This document shows positions 1 through 8,607 of a stretch of 64,000 bases of DNA, piece after piece. The stretch's first letter is position 1. Every line of letters begins with the position of its first letter. The position numbers and the translations under genes are program-made. Under the pieces are notes generated by a model. That model saw only the letters and a program-made list of their open reading frames with translations. It was not told the DNA's origin and ran no database searches. The stretch is from Paracoccaceae bacterium. GTDB lineage: Bacteria; Pseudomonadota; Alphaproteobacteria; Rhodobacterales; Rhodobacteraceae. The stretch is taken from NCBI GenBank assembly GCA_024742405.1, contig JANSYP010000001.1:496001-560000 (forward strand), given 5' to 3'.

Positions 1-1302
1 CATGAACGCCACGACCGGGCGGTCCGGATCGGCGAGCTTTGCCCCCATCGCCAGCGGCAGGGCACAGCCCATGGTACAGAGCCCGGAGGACTGCATCAGT
101 CCCTTCGGCTCGACACAGCGCCACATCTGCGACAGCAGAATCCTGTGGGCGCCGCTGTCGGCGGTCACGAGCGTGTCCGGAGGCATCGTCGCGCGGGTTT
201 CCGCGATCACTGCGGCGGGGCCCCAAGGCTCGTCTACCGGAAAGGCCTGAGCGAGGCCCGCGCGGGTTTCGGCGATCTCACCGTCTGACCACGTCTCGCC
301 CGGCACCAGGCCCTCGGTCAACGCGGCGAGACTTTCGCCGCACCCGCCGAGGATATCGTAGCTCGCCCGGTGCATGCCGTGGCGGTTAGGTGCGGCGGAG
401 ATGTCGATCACAGTCTGCCGGGACGGATCCCAGGGATCCTGCCAGCCAGCGCGCATCTCGATCGGATCATAGCCGATGGCCAGAACCACATCGGCCTTAC
501 CCACCAGCGGCAGCAACAGCTTGTCGGCCTTGGGCGACAGACCAGCCCCGCCGAGCGCAAGCGGGTGGTCTTCCGGCAGCAGCCCCTTGGCCTTGTAAGT
601 GGTGATCAGCGGTGCGCCGAAGCGTTCGCAGAAAGCCGCAACGGAGGCTGCGGCCCCTTCGTTGACCGCATCGAGCCCGGCCACGACCAGAGGCCGCCGG
701 GCGCTTGCCAAAGCCGCGCGCGCCGCATTTAGCGCAGCGCTCGGCGCCGGCGCCAGCGGCAGAGGCGGGCTGTAGTCCGGCAGGTATGGCGATGGCCCGG
801 GAGACGCGTCGGCCACGGAAATCGGCACATCGATATGAACGGGGCCGGGCCGGCCTTCGGTCGCGATGCGCACGGCCTTGTCGGCGATGACATGGGCCGC
901 GCCGGCCGAAAGGGTGAACTGCGCCCGCGTCATGGGCGCAAAGACCGCGCGGTGGTCAAGCACCTGATGGGTGTAGGTTTCGGTCTCCGCCGCATCGATG
1001 CAGCCGGTCAGCACGATCAGCGGCACCCGGTCCTGATCGGCGTTGGCGACGCTGTTGACGCCGTTCATCGCGCCGGGCCCGACCGTGGCGACCAGAATGC
1101 CCGGTGCGCCAGTCCGGTGCCAGGTGCCCTCGGCCATGAAGCCGCCGGCGTTTTCGTGTTTGACCAGAACAAACCGGATGCCTGCGCGTTCCAGCGCGTC
1201 GATCAGTGTCAGGACCTCTCCGCCGGGCATGCCGAAGGCATAGCGGCATCCCGCGTCAAAGAGGCGGCGGGCGAGTACATCGGCGCAACGTTCGTCACTC
1301 AT
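1..1302 (-). CDS. Thiamine-diphosphate enzyme, acetolactate synthase-like (C-terminus cut by window edge)
   Basis: The frame is open from an ATG at 1302 to base 1, so only the first 434 residues are seen. The N-terminal TPP-binding half shows GMPGGEVL (about 24-31) and KHEN with Glu50, the position of the Glu that activates thiamine in this superfamily. The TPP (pyrophosphate) domain begins near the window edge with SSGLCTMGCALPLAMGAK. It resembles IlvB (42461-44218) in outline but differs in much of the sequence, so it is probably not the biosynthetic AHAS; sulfoacetaldehyde acetyltransferase, oxalyl-CoA decarboxylase-like or another 2-oxoacid enzyme are all possible. The substrate cannot be read from the sequence. 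It lies 81 nt downstream of the patatin gene on the same strand and may be cotranscribed with it. Confidence 0.85.
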   Translation of the reverse strand, partial: MSDERCADVLARRLFDAGCRYAFGMPGGEVLTLIDALERAGIRFVLVKHENAGGFMAEGTWHRTGAPGILVATVGPGAMNGVNSVANADQDRVPLIVLTGCIDAAETETYTHQVLDHRAVFAPMTRAQFTLSAGAAHVIADKAVRIATEGRPGPVHIDVPISVADASPGPSPYLPDYSPPLPLAPAPSAALNAARAALASARRPLVVAGLDAVNEGAAASVAAFCERFGAPLITTYKAKGLLPEDHPLALGGAGLSPKADKLLLPLVGKADVVLAIGYDPIEMRAGWQDPWDPSRQTVIDISAAPNRHGMHRASYDILGGCGESLAALTEGLVPGETWSDGEIAETRAGLAQAFPVDEPWGPAAVIAETRATMPPDTLVTADSGAHRILLSQMWRCVEPKGLMQSSGLCTMGCALPLAMGAKLADPDRPVVAFM

Positions 1303-1383
1303 GGGGACCTCGCTGCATTGCGTTGCACCTCGCTAATTCGCGGTTCCAGCGCGGGCGCGTCCCTTCCCAGGGCAAACTGTTTC

Positions 1384-2451
1384 TCATCCGTGGTGTACTC
1401 CGCCGATGTCGTCGAACATGGACCGCATGTCGAGCGTCGAACGTGCGCCGATCTGATCGAAATTGCGGTCCAGCCAGTCGTCGGCAGCGGCACGGCCGAC
1501 GTCGCGCAGATGGGTCAGGAAGGCCCATTCAGCATTGATCTTGGAGGAGGCCGACAGTTTCAGCATCTCGCCTGCGCCGTCGATCATATGCATCCGGATG
1601 GCGCGTGGATCGTCTGGCGGCAGGCGGCCCTCCTCGATCAGCCGGTCCACGAAATCGAAACTCCGCAGCTCGCGCAGCAGCGAGGCGTTGAATGTGATCT
1701 CGTTCACGCGGTTGAGGATGTCGCGGGCGCTCTGCGGCGCGCCGGGCCGTACCAGCGGGTTGATCTGGACGATCAGAACATCCGAGCAGGGGCTGTAATC
1801 GACAAAGGGAAAGAGCACCGGATTGCCCATATAGCCGCCATCCCAATAGGGGATGCCATCGATTTCCACCGCCTTGAACATGAAAGGCAGGCAGGCCGAG
1901 GCCATCACGACGTCCAGTGTGATCTCTTGGCGGCGAAACACGCGGACCCGGCCGGTTTCGACATTGGTGGCCGACAGGAAGACCTCCATATCGTCCTCGC
2001 CGGCGACCTTGGTCTCGAAATCGACGAAGTCGCGCACCACGTCGCGCAGCGGGTTCAGATCGAACGGGTTGAGATCGTAGGGCGAGGCCAACCGGTTCAG
2101 CAAATCCATCATTAGGTACCCGGGGCTGGTGTCCAGCGACCAGTTGCCCATCCAGATGTCGATCGGGCTACGCTGGATCGGGCTGCCGCGTCCGGCCTCC
2201 GACACCTGCCACCAGAACTCCGCCAGCGCCTCGCGCGCACCGGCGGCACCATTGTCATACATACCCTGGGCCGCGACCACGGCGTTCATCGCGCCGGCGC
2301 TGGTGCCTGAAATCGCCTCGATCCAGAGCGGATCCTCTTCGAACATCCGGTCCAGCACGCCCCAGGTAAAGGCGCCATGGGCTCCCCCGCCCTGGAGAGC
2401 GAGATTGATCGTCTTGATGTGATGGGGCTGCCGGCCCTTGCCCTTTGCCAT
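1384..2451 (-). CDS. Patatin-like phospholipase / lipid hydrolase
   Basis: A 355-residue protein with the full patatin signature: oxyanion-hole GGGAHG (residues 21-26), nucleophile elbow GTSAG (49-53, Ser51) and a later WDGG motif supplying the catalytic Asp (about residue 210). Patatin proteins use this Ser-Asp dyad to hydrolyse acyl esters of phospholipids or, in some bacteria, polyhydroxyalkanoates. No signal peptide or membrane segment is visible, so it is probably cytoplasmic. The gene precedes the TPP enzyme on the same strand. The family is certain from the motifs; the substrate is not known. Confidence 0.93.
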   Translation of the reverse strand: MAKGKGRQPHHIKTINLALQGGGAHGAFTWGVLDRMFEEDPLWIEAISGTSAGAMNAVVAAQGMYDNGAAGAREALAEFWWQVSEAGRGSPIQRSPIDIWMGNWSLDTSPGYLMMDLLNRLASPYDLNPFDLNPLRDVVRDFVDFETKVAGEDDMEVFLSATNVETGRVRVFRRQEITLDVVMASACLPFMFKAVEIDGIPYWDGGYMGNPVLFPFVDYSPCSDVLIVQINPLVRPGAPQSARDILNRVNEITFNASLLRELRSFDFVDRLIEEGRLPPDDPRAIRMHMIDGAGEMLKLSASSKINAEWAFLTHLRDVGRAAADDWLDRNFDQIGARSTLDMRSMFDDIGGVHHG

Positions 2452-2773
2452 CTCACGCAGCGCCGCAGAAAGGCCGCCGTGATGTTGTGCGGTCGGTGTG
2501 TTCGGGTATGCTCATTACTATCTCCGACGGGCGTGCACCTGCAGCATCAGCTAGCATGCCAGACACCGGTACCGGTAGAGGCGTAATGCGATCTCCCGAG
2601 GCGGTGAACTGCCGTCATATTGCCCAGTTCAATGGCGGTTCCTGTAACGGCAATCACGAATTTTGGAAAAAAAACTTTACCAATCTGACGAGTTTTGACA
2701 TATGGTCGCAACTAGAAGGGTGGAACGGCCACGCGACGATGGCCTGAACCCTTGCAACTCTAGGGAGGGCTAT
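2452..2773. other. Intergenic region between divergent patatin and TRAP genes
   Basis: About 320 bases with no convincing gene. The half next to the TRAP gene is AT-rich by local standards (2655-2705) and contains a TTGACA at 2695-2700 that looks like a -35 element, but no good -10 follows at 17 nt. A tandem ACCGGT pair lies near 2563-2575. Promoters for both flanking genes are expected here. Confidence 0.5.
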
Positions 2774-3880
2774 ATGCTCAAACGAACATCGACACGCCGC
2801 GCCGCGTTGCGCACACTTGCCGGCGCCAGCGCCGGTGCCTTGGCTGCGCCGCATATCGCAGGCGCCCAGGCCGCTGGCACGACCTGGAAGATCCAGACCA
2901 GCCACTCTGGCGGGATCGGGCTTCAGACGTTCAAAGACTGGTGCGATACGATCCAGGAAAAGACCGGCGGCGAGCTGGCCTTTCAGTCTTTCGGAGCCAA
3001 CGATGTCGTTGGTGACTTCCAGCTCTATGATGCGGTGAAGAACGGGGTGCTGGATGCGGTCAACCCGTTCACCATCTACGCTCAGGGCATCATCCCGGCA
3101 GCCACGTTCCTGACCTCTTACCCGCTTGGCCTGCGCCAGCCCGGCGAATGGGACGTGTTCTTCTATGCGCTCGGCGGCCTCGACATCGCACGCGAGCTTT
3201 ACGCCAAGCAGGGCATGGTCTTTGTCGGCCCGGTTCACCACGGCCCGAACATCATCCACTCCAAGGTGCCGATCCGGTCGCTCGATGATTTTGCCGGCCT
3301 GAAAATGCGGATGCCGGGCGGCATGGTCGCCGAAGTCTTCAGCGAGCTCGGCGCGGAAACAACGGTTCTGCCCGGCTCCGAGATCTTCCCGGCACTGGAA
3401 AAGGGTACCATCGACGCGGCGGACTTTGTCGGGCCTGCGGTGAACTACGCGCTCGGCTTCAGCCAGGTGACAGACTACATCTCCATGGGACCTCCGGGCT
3501 TCATGTCGCTCTACCAGCCGGTCGACCTGATGGACATCACCGTCGGACAAGCCTCCTGGGACGCTTTGAGCCCGGAGATGAAGCAGTTCGTCGAGATGGA
3601 AACCCATGTCTATTCGGACCTGCACCATGCCGCGATCCAGAAGGCGGATCAGGAAGCCTGGGGCAAGTTCGAGGCGGACGGGACCGAGATCACCCGTCTG
3701 ACCCAAGACGATGTCGAACTGATGACCGAGGTCGCCGTGCCGATCTGGTTCGCCTATGCCAACCGCGATCCGGACGCAGCACGCGTGTTCAAGATCCAGC
3801 TCGACTACATGATGTCGGGTTCGCTCGGCTATGTGACGCCGGAGCAGATCGAAGGTCTGACGCTCGACGGGGTCGACTGA
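2774..3880 (+). CDS. TRAP transporter substrate-binding protein (DctP family)
   Basis: The periplasmic binding protein of a TRAP transporter, 368 residues from the ATG at 2774, which follows an AGGGAGGG ribosome-binding site. The frame is open further upstream, but the start is placed by that site and by the signal peptide. The N-terminus (TRRAALRTLAG, then an Ala-rich stretch ending AQA) is a Tat-like signal. GLKMRMPGG holds the family's conserved substrate-carboxylate Arg, and DFVGPAVNYALGF aligns with the DxxGP block of the TakP-like subgroup. The two membrane subunits follow directly. The ligand is probably an organic acid, but which one is unknown. Confidence 0.93.
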   Translation: MLKRTSTRRAALRTLAGASAGALAAPHIAGAQAAGTTWKIQTSHSGGIGLQTFKDWCDTIQEKTGGELAFQSFGANDVVGDFQLYDAVKNGVLDAVNPFTIYAQGIIPAATFLTSYPLGLRQPGEWDVFFYALGGLDIARELYAKQGMVFVGPVHHGPNIIHSKVPIRSLDDFAGLKMRMPGGMVAEVFSELGAETTVLPGSEIFPALEKGTIDAADFVGPAVNYALGFSQVTDYISMGPPGFMSLYQPVDLMDITVGQASWDALSPEMKQFVEMETHVYSDLHHAAIQKADQEAWGKFEADGTEITRLTQDDVELMTEVAVPIWFAYANRDPDAARVFKIQLDYMMSGSLGYVTPEQIEGLTLDGVD

Positions 3881-3887
3881 TCCCTTC

Positions 3888-3955
3888 GCGGGGGCGTGCC
3901 GGCGACCGTGTGCCCCCGGTCTGACACAACACCGTTCGGCGGGGCACGCCCCCGC
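3888..3955 (+). repeat. Long inverted repeat between dctP-type and dctQ-type genes
   Basis: A perfect 13-bp inverted repeat (GCGGGGGCGTGCC at 3888-3900 and its complement at 3943-3955) with a 42-nt loop, just after the binding-protein stop codon. There is no T-run, so it is more likely an mRNA-stabilising or attenuating hairpin than a full terminator. Such structures commonly keep the abundant binding protein at higher levels than its permeases. A similar element occurs at the same place in the second TRAP operon. Confidence 0.7.
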
Positions 3956-4017
3956 CGAATTTCTGTCGGCGGAGTACCTGTCCGACAGCATAAGTCTTCC
4001 ATAGGTTAGGATGTCCG

Positions 4018-5316
4018 ATGCCCGGTCTCAGCTTCACGCTGCCGCACTGGCTCTACTGGGTCAGCCTCATTGCGTTCCCGCTAATCGCGATGGTGCTGGC
4101 GCGCAGACCGAAACGCACTCCCGCAGAATACTCGGTACCGCTCGCCTACGCGATCTGGCTCGCGGGCGGCTTTCTGGGACTGCACCGTTTCTACCTCAAG
4201 AGCATGCTCGGCTTTGTCTATCTGCCGCTGTTTCTGTTCGTGCTCTATGCGAACGGGCAGGAAGGGCAGGCGCGCGGCATCGAATCCGACTACCTCAATC
4301 AGGTGCGGGCGGCCGAACGTGTGATCGCGCGCGAAGAGCCGCGGGTCGCGACAGCGCGGGAGGAGCTTGAGAGCCTGAGCGCGGCGATCGCCGAGACCGA
4401 AGAGGGCAGCTTCGCGCGCCGCAGTGCCGAACGACGGCTGGAGCGCGCGCAGGGCACGATCGAAACCGGACAGGCGCGGCTTGACGAAGCACAAGCGTCG
4501 CTCGGCGAAATCCGCGACGCCGCGTCCGTCGCCCAAGAGCGCCGGACGATGTGGGACAATGCTGCGGGCTACACGTTCTACGCCATTATTGCACTGATGC
4601 TGATCGATGCCACGCGCATCCCGTTTCTTGTCGGTCAGGCCAACGTCTGGGCGCGGCTGGAACCCGAAGAACCCGAGCCGGCCCATGCGGACGACGACGA
4701 TCGCAAGGCCGACGAAGAATACGCCACCAACTGGATCGACCGGCTGTCGCTCTTTGCGGGCGAGTTCACCGCTTACTGGGCCGTGATCGCTGTGCTGGTC
4801 TACTACTATGAGGTGATCGCGCGATACGTGTTCAACAGCCCGACCAACTGGGCGCACGAAGGCATGTATCTGATGTTCGGCATGCAGTACCTGATCGCAG
4901 GGTCGTACGCGATGCTGACCGAAACCCATGTGCGCGTCGATATCTTCTACGCAAACTGGTCGAAGCGGCGAAAGGCGTGGGTGGATCTGTTCACATCCGT
5001 CTTCTTCTTCATCTTCGCCGGCACGCTGCTGATCACCTCCTACATTTTCGCGATGGACGCGATCGCGGTGCCCACGGGCAACGGCGTGCTGTCGATGTGG
5101 GCGCGGGGCGAGATCCCGACCGAAGAAATGATCGCGCGGTTCGACCTGGCGCAGATCACGGATCCGGCGATCCGCTGGGGTGAGATTAGTTTCAACGAGT
5201 GGGAAGTGCCGCTCTGGCCGATGAAGTGGGTCATGGTTGTGGGCGGGCTTCTGCTCGTCCTTCAAGGGGTGTCCAAGCTTGCCAAGGACATCCGCGAAGT
5301 CACGCGGGAGCACTGA
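4018..5316 (+). CDS. TRAP small permease (DctQ) with N-terminal TM2-like domain
   Basis: A 432-residue membrane protein, more than twice the usual DctQ length of about 160-200. Residues 1-80 carry two hydrophobic segments around GGFLGLHRFYL (50-60), which matches the TM2-domain signature. Residues about 85-178 are charged and heptad-like, probably a coiled coil, followed by another membrane helix (about 182-208). The canonical DctQ domain spans about 245-425, with IARYVFNSPTNWAHE and the family ETHVRVD block (302-308). DctQ partners the large permease to carry the substrate across the inner membrane with a Na+ or H+ gradient. The role of the TM2/coiled-coil extension is unknown. It ends 3 nt before dctM. 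Confidence 0.92.
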   Translation: MPGLSFTLPHWLYWVSLIAFPLIAMVLARRPKRTPAEYSVPLAYAIWLAGGFLGLHRFYLKSMLGFVYLPLFLFVLYANGQEGQARGIESDYLNQVRAAERVIAREEPRVATAREELESLSAAIAETEEGSFARRSAERRLERAQGTIETGQARLDEAQASLGEIRDAASVAQERRTMWDNAAGYTFYAIIALMLIDATRIPFLVGQANVWARLEPEEPEPAHADDDDRKADEEYATNWIDRLSLFAGEFTAYWAVIAVLVYYYEVIARYVFNSPTNWAHEGMYLMFGMQYLIAGSYAMLTETHVRVDIFYANWSKRRKAWVDLFTSVFFFIFAGTLLITSYIFAMDAIAVPTGNGVLSMWARGEIPTEEMIARFDLAQITDPAIRWGEISFNEWEVPLWPMKWVMVVGGLLLVLQGVSKLAKDIREVTREH

Positions 5317-5319
5317 GCA

Positions 5320-6675
5320 ATGGGTCTCGAAATTGGTATCGGGTGGCTGACGCTCATCATGTTCGGCAGCCTTCTGGGGCTGCTCATGGCCGGCCTGCCG
5401 CTCGCCTTCGTCACCGGTGGACTGGCCTGCGTGTTCCTGTTCGTCCTGGGCGATGCGAACGCGCTCAACATCGTGCCGAGCCGGATCTTTCCGCTGATGA
5501 CGAACTATCAACTCTCGGCGATCCCGCTCTTCATCTTCATGGCGGCGATGCTAGAAAGGGCAGGCATAATCAACGACATGTTCGATGTGATCTACCGCGT
5601 GCTCGGTGGGGTGAAGGGCGGGCTTGCGTCGGCCACCATCATTGCGTCCACAGTACTCGCGGCGATGGTCGGGGTGATCGGTGCGGCAGTCGTAACCATG
5701 GGGATCATCGCGCTGCCGGCGATGCTGCGTCGCCACTATGACACCAAGATCGCCATGGGTTCGATCATGGCAGGCGGTACGCTCGGCATCCTGATCCCGC
5801 CCTCGATTCTGGCCATCATCTACGCCGTGGTGGCCGAGCAGTCGGTGGGCGAGCTGTTTATTGGCGCGGTTATCCCCGGCCTGATGCTCTCGGGTCTCTA
5901 CATCGCCTATGTCACTGTGCGGTGCTACATCAACCCGCAGCTCGGTCCACCCATTCCTATGGAAGAGCGTATCAGCACCACCGAGAAGATTCGCCTGCTC
6001 GGCAAGATGTCGGCGCCCATCGCCCTGATCGTCATCGTGCTGGGCGTGATCTTCTCCGGCGTCGCCACGCCGGTCGAGGCTGCCGGCATCGGGACCTTCG
6101 GCGCATTCATCGTCGCGGCCATCCACCGCAAGCTCGACTGGCCCACGGTGCGCGAGGCCTGCATCACCACGCTCAAGGCCTCTGCCATGGTCATCTGGAT
6201 CATGTTCGGTGCCACGATTTTCGTCGGACTCTATGTGCTCGAAGGTGGCCAGCAGTTCGTGCAGGACAGTCTTGCCGCCACGGGCCTAGGTCCCTGGGGT
6301 ATCCTGATCCTGATGCAGATCCTGCTGGTGGTGCTGGGAATGTTCCTCGACTGGGTCGGCATTCTGCTGCTCTGCGTGCCGATCTTCGTGCCGATCATCA
6401 AGGCCCTTGGGGCGGCCGCCTTCGGGCTCGACGATCCCAACGATCTGGTGCTGTGGTTCGGTGTGCTCTACCTGGTGAACATGCAGATGAGCTTCCTGTC
6501 TCCGCCCTTCGGATATGCGCTGTTCTATCTGCGCGGGGTGGCGCCGGACTACATCCCGATGAGCGACATTTTCAAATCGGCCCTGCCGTTCCTGTTCATC
6601 CAGCTCCTCGGTTTGACGATCTGTATGCTCTATCCACAGGTGATCACGTGGTTACCAAACATCGTCTACGGCTAG
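5320..6675 (+). CDS. TRAP transporter large permease (DctM family)
   Basis: A 451-residue, highly hydrophobic protein of normal DctM length. Family blocks include GTLGILIPPSI in the middle and QMSFLSPPFGYALFYLRG near the C-terminus. It forms the translocation channel of TRAP transporter 1 together with the preceding TM2-DctQ protein and the periplasmic binding protein at 2774. The ATG lies 3 nt after the upstream stop, which indicates translational coupling. The gene ends just before bioM, so the biotin importer may receive some read-through transcription. Confidence 0.95.
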   Translation: MGLEIGIGWLTLIMFGSLLGLLMAGLPLAFVTGGLACVFLFVLGDANALNIVPSRIFPLMTNYQLSAIPLFIFMAAMLERAGIINDMFDVIYRVLGGVKGGLASATIIASTVLAAMVGVIGAAVVTMGIIALPAMLRRHYDTKIAMGSIMAGGTLGILIPPSILAIIYAVVAEQSVGELFIGAVIPGLMLSGLYIAYVTVRCYINPQLGPPIPMEERISTTEKIRLLGKMSAPIALIVIVLGVIFSGVATPVEAAGIGTFGAFIVAAIHRKLDWPTVREACITTLKASAMVIWIMFGATIFVGLYVLEGGQQFVQDSLAATGLGPWGILILMQILLVVLGMFLDWVGILLLCVPIFVPIIKALGAAAFGLDDPNDLVLWFGVLYLVNMQMSFLSPPFGYALFYLRGVAPDYIPMSDIFKSALPFLFIQLLGLTICMLYPQVITWLPNIVYG

Positions 6676-6732
6676 CAATCACCGCGCGTGGGCATTAGGA
6701 GGCGCGAACCGTCCCAAGAGCCCGCGCGCCCC

Positions 6733-7449
6733 GTGACTGCAAAGATCGAATTCGAGTCTGTAAGCTATGCCAAAGGGGGGCGCGAGATCATCGCGCCCCT
6801 GTCGCTTTCGCTGACCGAGCAGCGCGTAGGGGTGGTCGGGCGCAACGGGTCTGGCAAATCCACATTCGCGCGGCTGATGGCGGGTCTGATCGCCCCGGAC
6901 AGCGGCACCATCCGGGTCTGTGGGATCGATGTCTGGAAAGATCGCAAAGACGCGGTTGGGGCCATCGGTGTGCTGTTTCAGAACCCCGACCATCAGATCC
7001 TATTCCCCACGGTTCAAGAAGAGCTTGCCTTTGGCTTGAGGCAACTGGGGCAGGACAAGAGCGCGGCGACGGCCGGGGCTCATGCCGTGCTCGCGCGGTT
7101 CGGGCGCGGTGATTGGGCAGAGCGCACCACCCACGGGCTCAGCCAGGGTCAGCGGCACCTGGTCTGCCTGATGGCCGTGCTGGCGATGGCGCCGCGGGTG
7201 ATTGTGCTGGACGAACCCTTTGCCGGGCTCGATCTGCCCACGCGAATGCATCTGGGGCGCGAGTTGGACGGGCTGTCGCAGACCGTCGTGCAGATCACCC
7301 ACCAGACCGAGACCCTGCGCGACTACGATCGGGTGCTGTGGATCGACGCCGGGCGGATTGCCGCGGACGGGCCGCCGGAGCAGGTGCTGCCGTGTTTCGA
7401 GGCCGAGATGCTCAGGCGGGGAAATGGCGATGCTCTCGCTGACATCTGA
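6733..7449 (+). CDS. bioM: Biotin ECF importer ATP-binding protein BioM
   Basis: An ABC ATPase of 238 residues: Walker A GRNGSGKS (36-43), Q-loop FQNPDHQ, signature LSQGQ and Walker B VIVLDEPF. The PDHQ block is typical of energy-coupling-factor ATPases. With BioN and BioY immediately downstream it should power biotin uptake. The start is uncertain: GTG at 6733 gives the usual N-terminus, whereas GTG at 6688 would add 15 charged residues. The strong AGGAGG at 6697-6702 fits neither well (inside one reading, 30 nt from the other). Confidence 0.93.
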   Translation: MTAKIEFESVSYAKGGREIIAPLSLSLTEQRVGVVGRNGSGKSTFARLMAGLIAPDSGTIRVCGIDVWKDRKDAVGAIGVLFQNPDHQILFPTVQEELAFGLRQLGQDKSAATAGAHAVLARFGRGDWAERTTHGLSQGQRHLVCLMAVLAMAPRVIVLDEPFAGLDLPTRMHLGRELDGLSQTVVQITHQTETLRDYDRVLWIDAGRIAADGPPEQVLPCFEAEMLRRGNGDALADI

Positions 7450-8041
7450 GCAGGTCACGCCCTACCATCGTTGGCCGGCTGGCCCGAAGCTGCTGGCAGT
7501 GTGCATCGTCACTGCGGTGATGTTTTCGGCGGGTTCGATCATACTCTCCGGGATTGCCTGTCTGCTACTGTTCGGGCTCTATGCGGTCCCGGGCCGTGCC
7601 TTTCTGCGCGAGGGGGTGCGCGGGTTCCGGGTGCTCTGGCCCTTTCTGGCGCTGATCGCGCTCTGGCACGGGATCACCGGAACGCCGCTGGCGGGGGTTG
7701 GGGTCGCGCTGCAGCTGCTTGCGGCCGTAGGATTTGCCAATCTCGTCACGATGACCAGCCGGCTTGACGATCTTGCCGACGCGGTGACCCGGGCGGCGTC
7801 TCCGTTGCGCAGGTTGGGAGTGCGACCGCATCGCTTTGGGCTGGCTTTGGCGTTGGTGGTCCGGTTCACCCCCGTGTTGGGTGCGAGGGGGGCTCAACTG
7901 GCCGAGGCCTGGCGCGCACGCGCGCCGCGCCGCGTCGGATGGCAGGTGCTTGCGCCCCTCGCACTTGCAGCGATAGATGACGCCGACCATGTCGCCGAAG
8001 CGCTTCGCGCCCGGGGCGGCATAGACGCATCCAAGGAGTAA
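7424..8041 (+). CDS. bioN: Biotin ECF importer transmembrane protein BioN (EcfT)
   Basis: A membrane protein of 205 residues starting at the ATG at 7424 (GGGGA ribosome site just upstream), overlapping the end of bioM by 26 nt. It has several hydrophobic segments and, near the C-terminus, the two Ala-Arg motifs typical of EcfT coupling helices (AWRARAP and EALRARGG), which contact the ATPase. It links BioM to the substrate-binding BioY. The frame is open further upstream inside bioM, but that part is Cys/Arg-rich shadow sequence. Confidence 0.92.
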   Translation: MAMLSLTSEQVTPYHRWPAGPKLLAVCIVTAVMFSAGSIILSGIACLLLFGLYAVPGRAFLREGVRGFRVLWPFLALIALWHGITGTPLAGVGVALQLLAAVGFANLVTMTSRLDDLADAVTRAASPLRRLGVRPHRFGLALALVVRFTPVLGARGAQLAEAWRARAPRRVGWQVLAPLALAAIDDADHVAEALRARGGIDASKE

Positions 8042-8049
8042 GTGTCCGA

Positions 8050-8595
8050 ATGGAACGCAGCTTCGTGAGTATTGCCCTGTTTGCTGCGCTGATCGCGGCA
8101 CTCGGGCTTCTTCCGAAAGTCACACTGGCGGCGGGAGTGCCGATCACCGCGCAAAGCCTTGGAGTGATGCTTTGCGGGACCGTGCTCGGCGCGCGCCGGG
8201 GCGCATTGGCCGCGCTGCTGTTCGTCGCTCTGGTCGCGCTTGGACTTCCGTTGCTGGCCGGAGGCCGCGGCGGCCTGGGGCTCTTCGTGTCGCCAACTGC
8301 CGGGTTTATCATTGGTTTTCCGATCGCGGCTTTCGTGGCGGGCTGGTTCACCGAACGGTTGCGGAGCTTTCCGGTCTTTTGGGCGGCGAGCCTCGGAGCA
8401 GCCTTCGGTGGGATATTGGCGCTCTATCTCTTCGGTGTCGCGGGGATGGCGCTGACCCTGGACAAGAGCTTCGGCGAGGCTGCCATTCTGGCGGCCCCGT
8501 TCCTGCCGGGCGATGCGATAAAGGCGGTGCTGGCCGGCAGCATCACAGCGACCCTGGCGCGCGCGCGTCCTGACAGCGTGCTGTCGCGCGTCTAG
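8050..8595 (+). CDS. bioY: Biotin-binding S component BioY
   Basis: A 181-residue membrane protein of usual BioY length. The conserved blocks PITAQSLGVMLCG, GARRG and GLGLFVSPTAGFIIGFPIAAF are diagnostic of BioY, the high-affinity biotin-capture subunit of the ECF importer. It starts 8 nt after bioN. No BioR or BirA operator was recognised upstream of bioM, so regulation is not clear from the sequence. Confidence 0.95.
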   Translation: MERSFVSIALFAALIAALGLLPKVTLAAGVPITAQSLGVMLCGTVLGARRGALAALLFVALVALGLPLLAGGRGGLGLFVSPTAGFIIGFPIAAFVAGWFTERLRSFPVFWAASLGAAFGGILALYLFGVAGMALTLDKSFGEAAILAAPFLPGDAIKAVLAGSITATLARARPDSVLSRV

Positions 8596-8607
8596 GTCGG
8601 ACGACCA

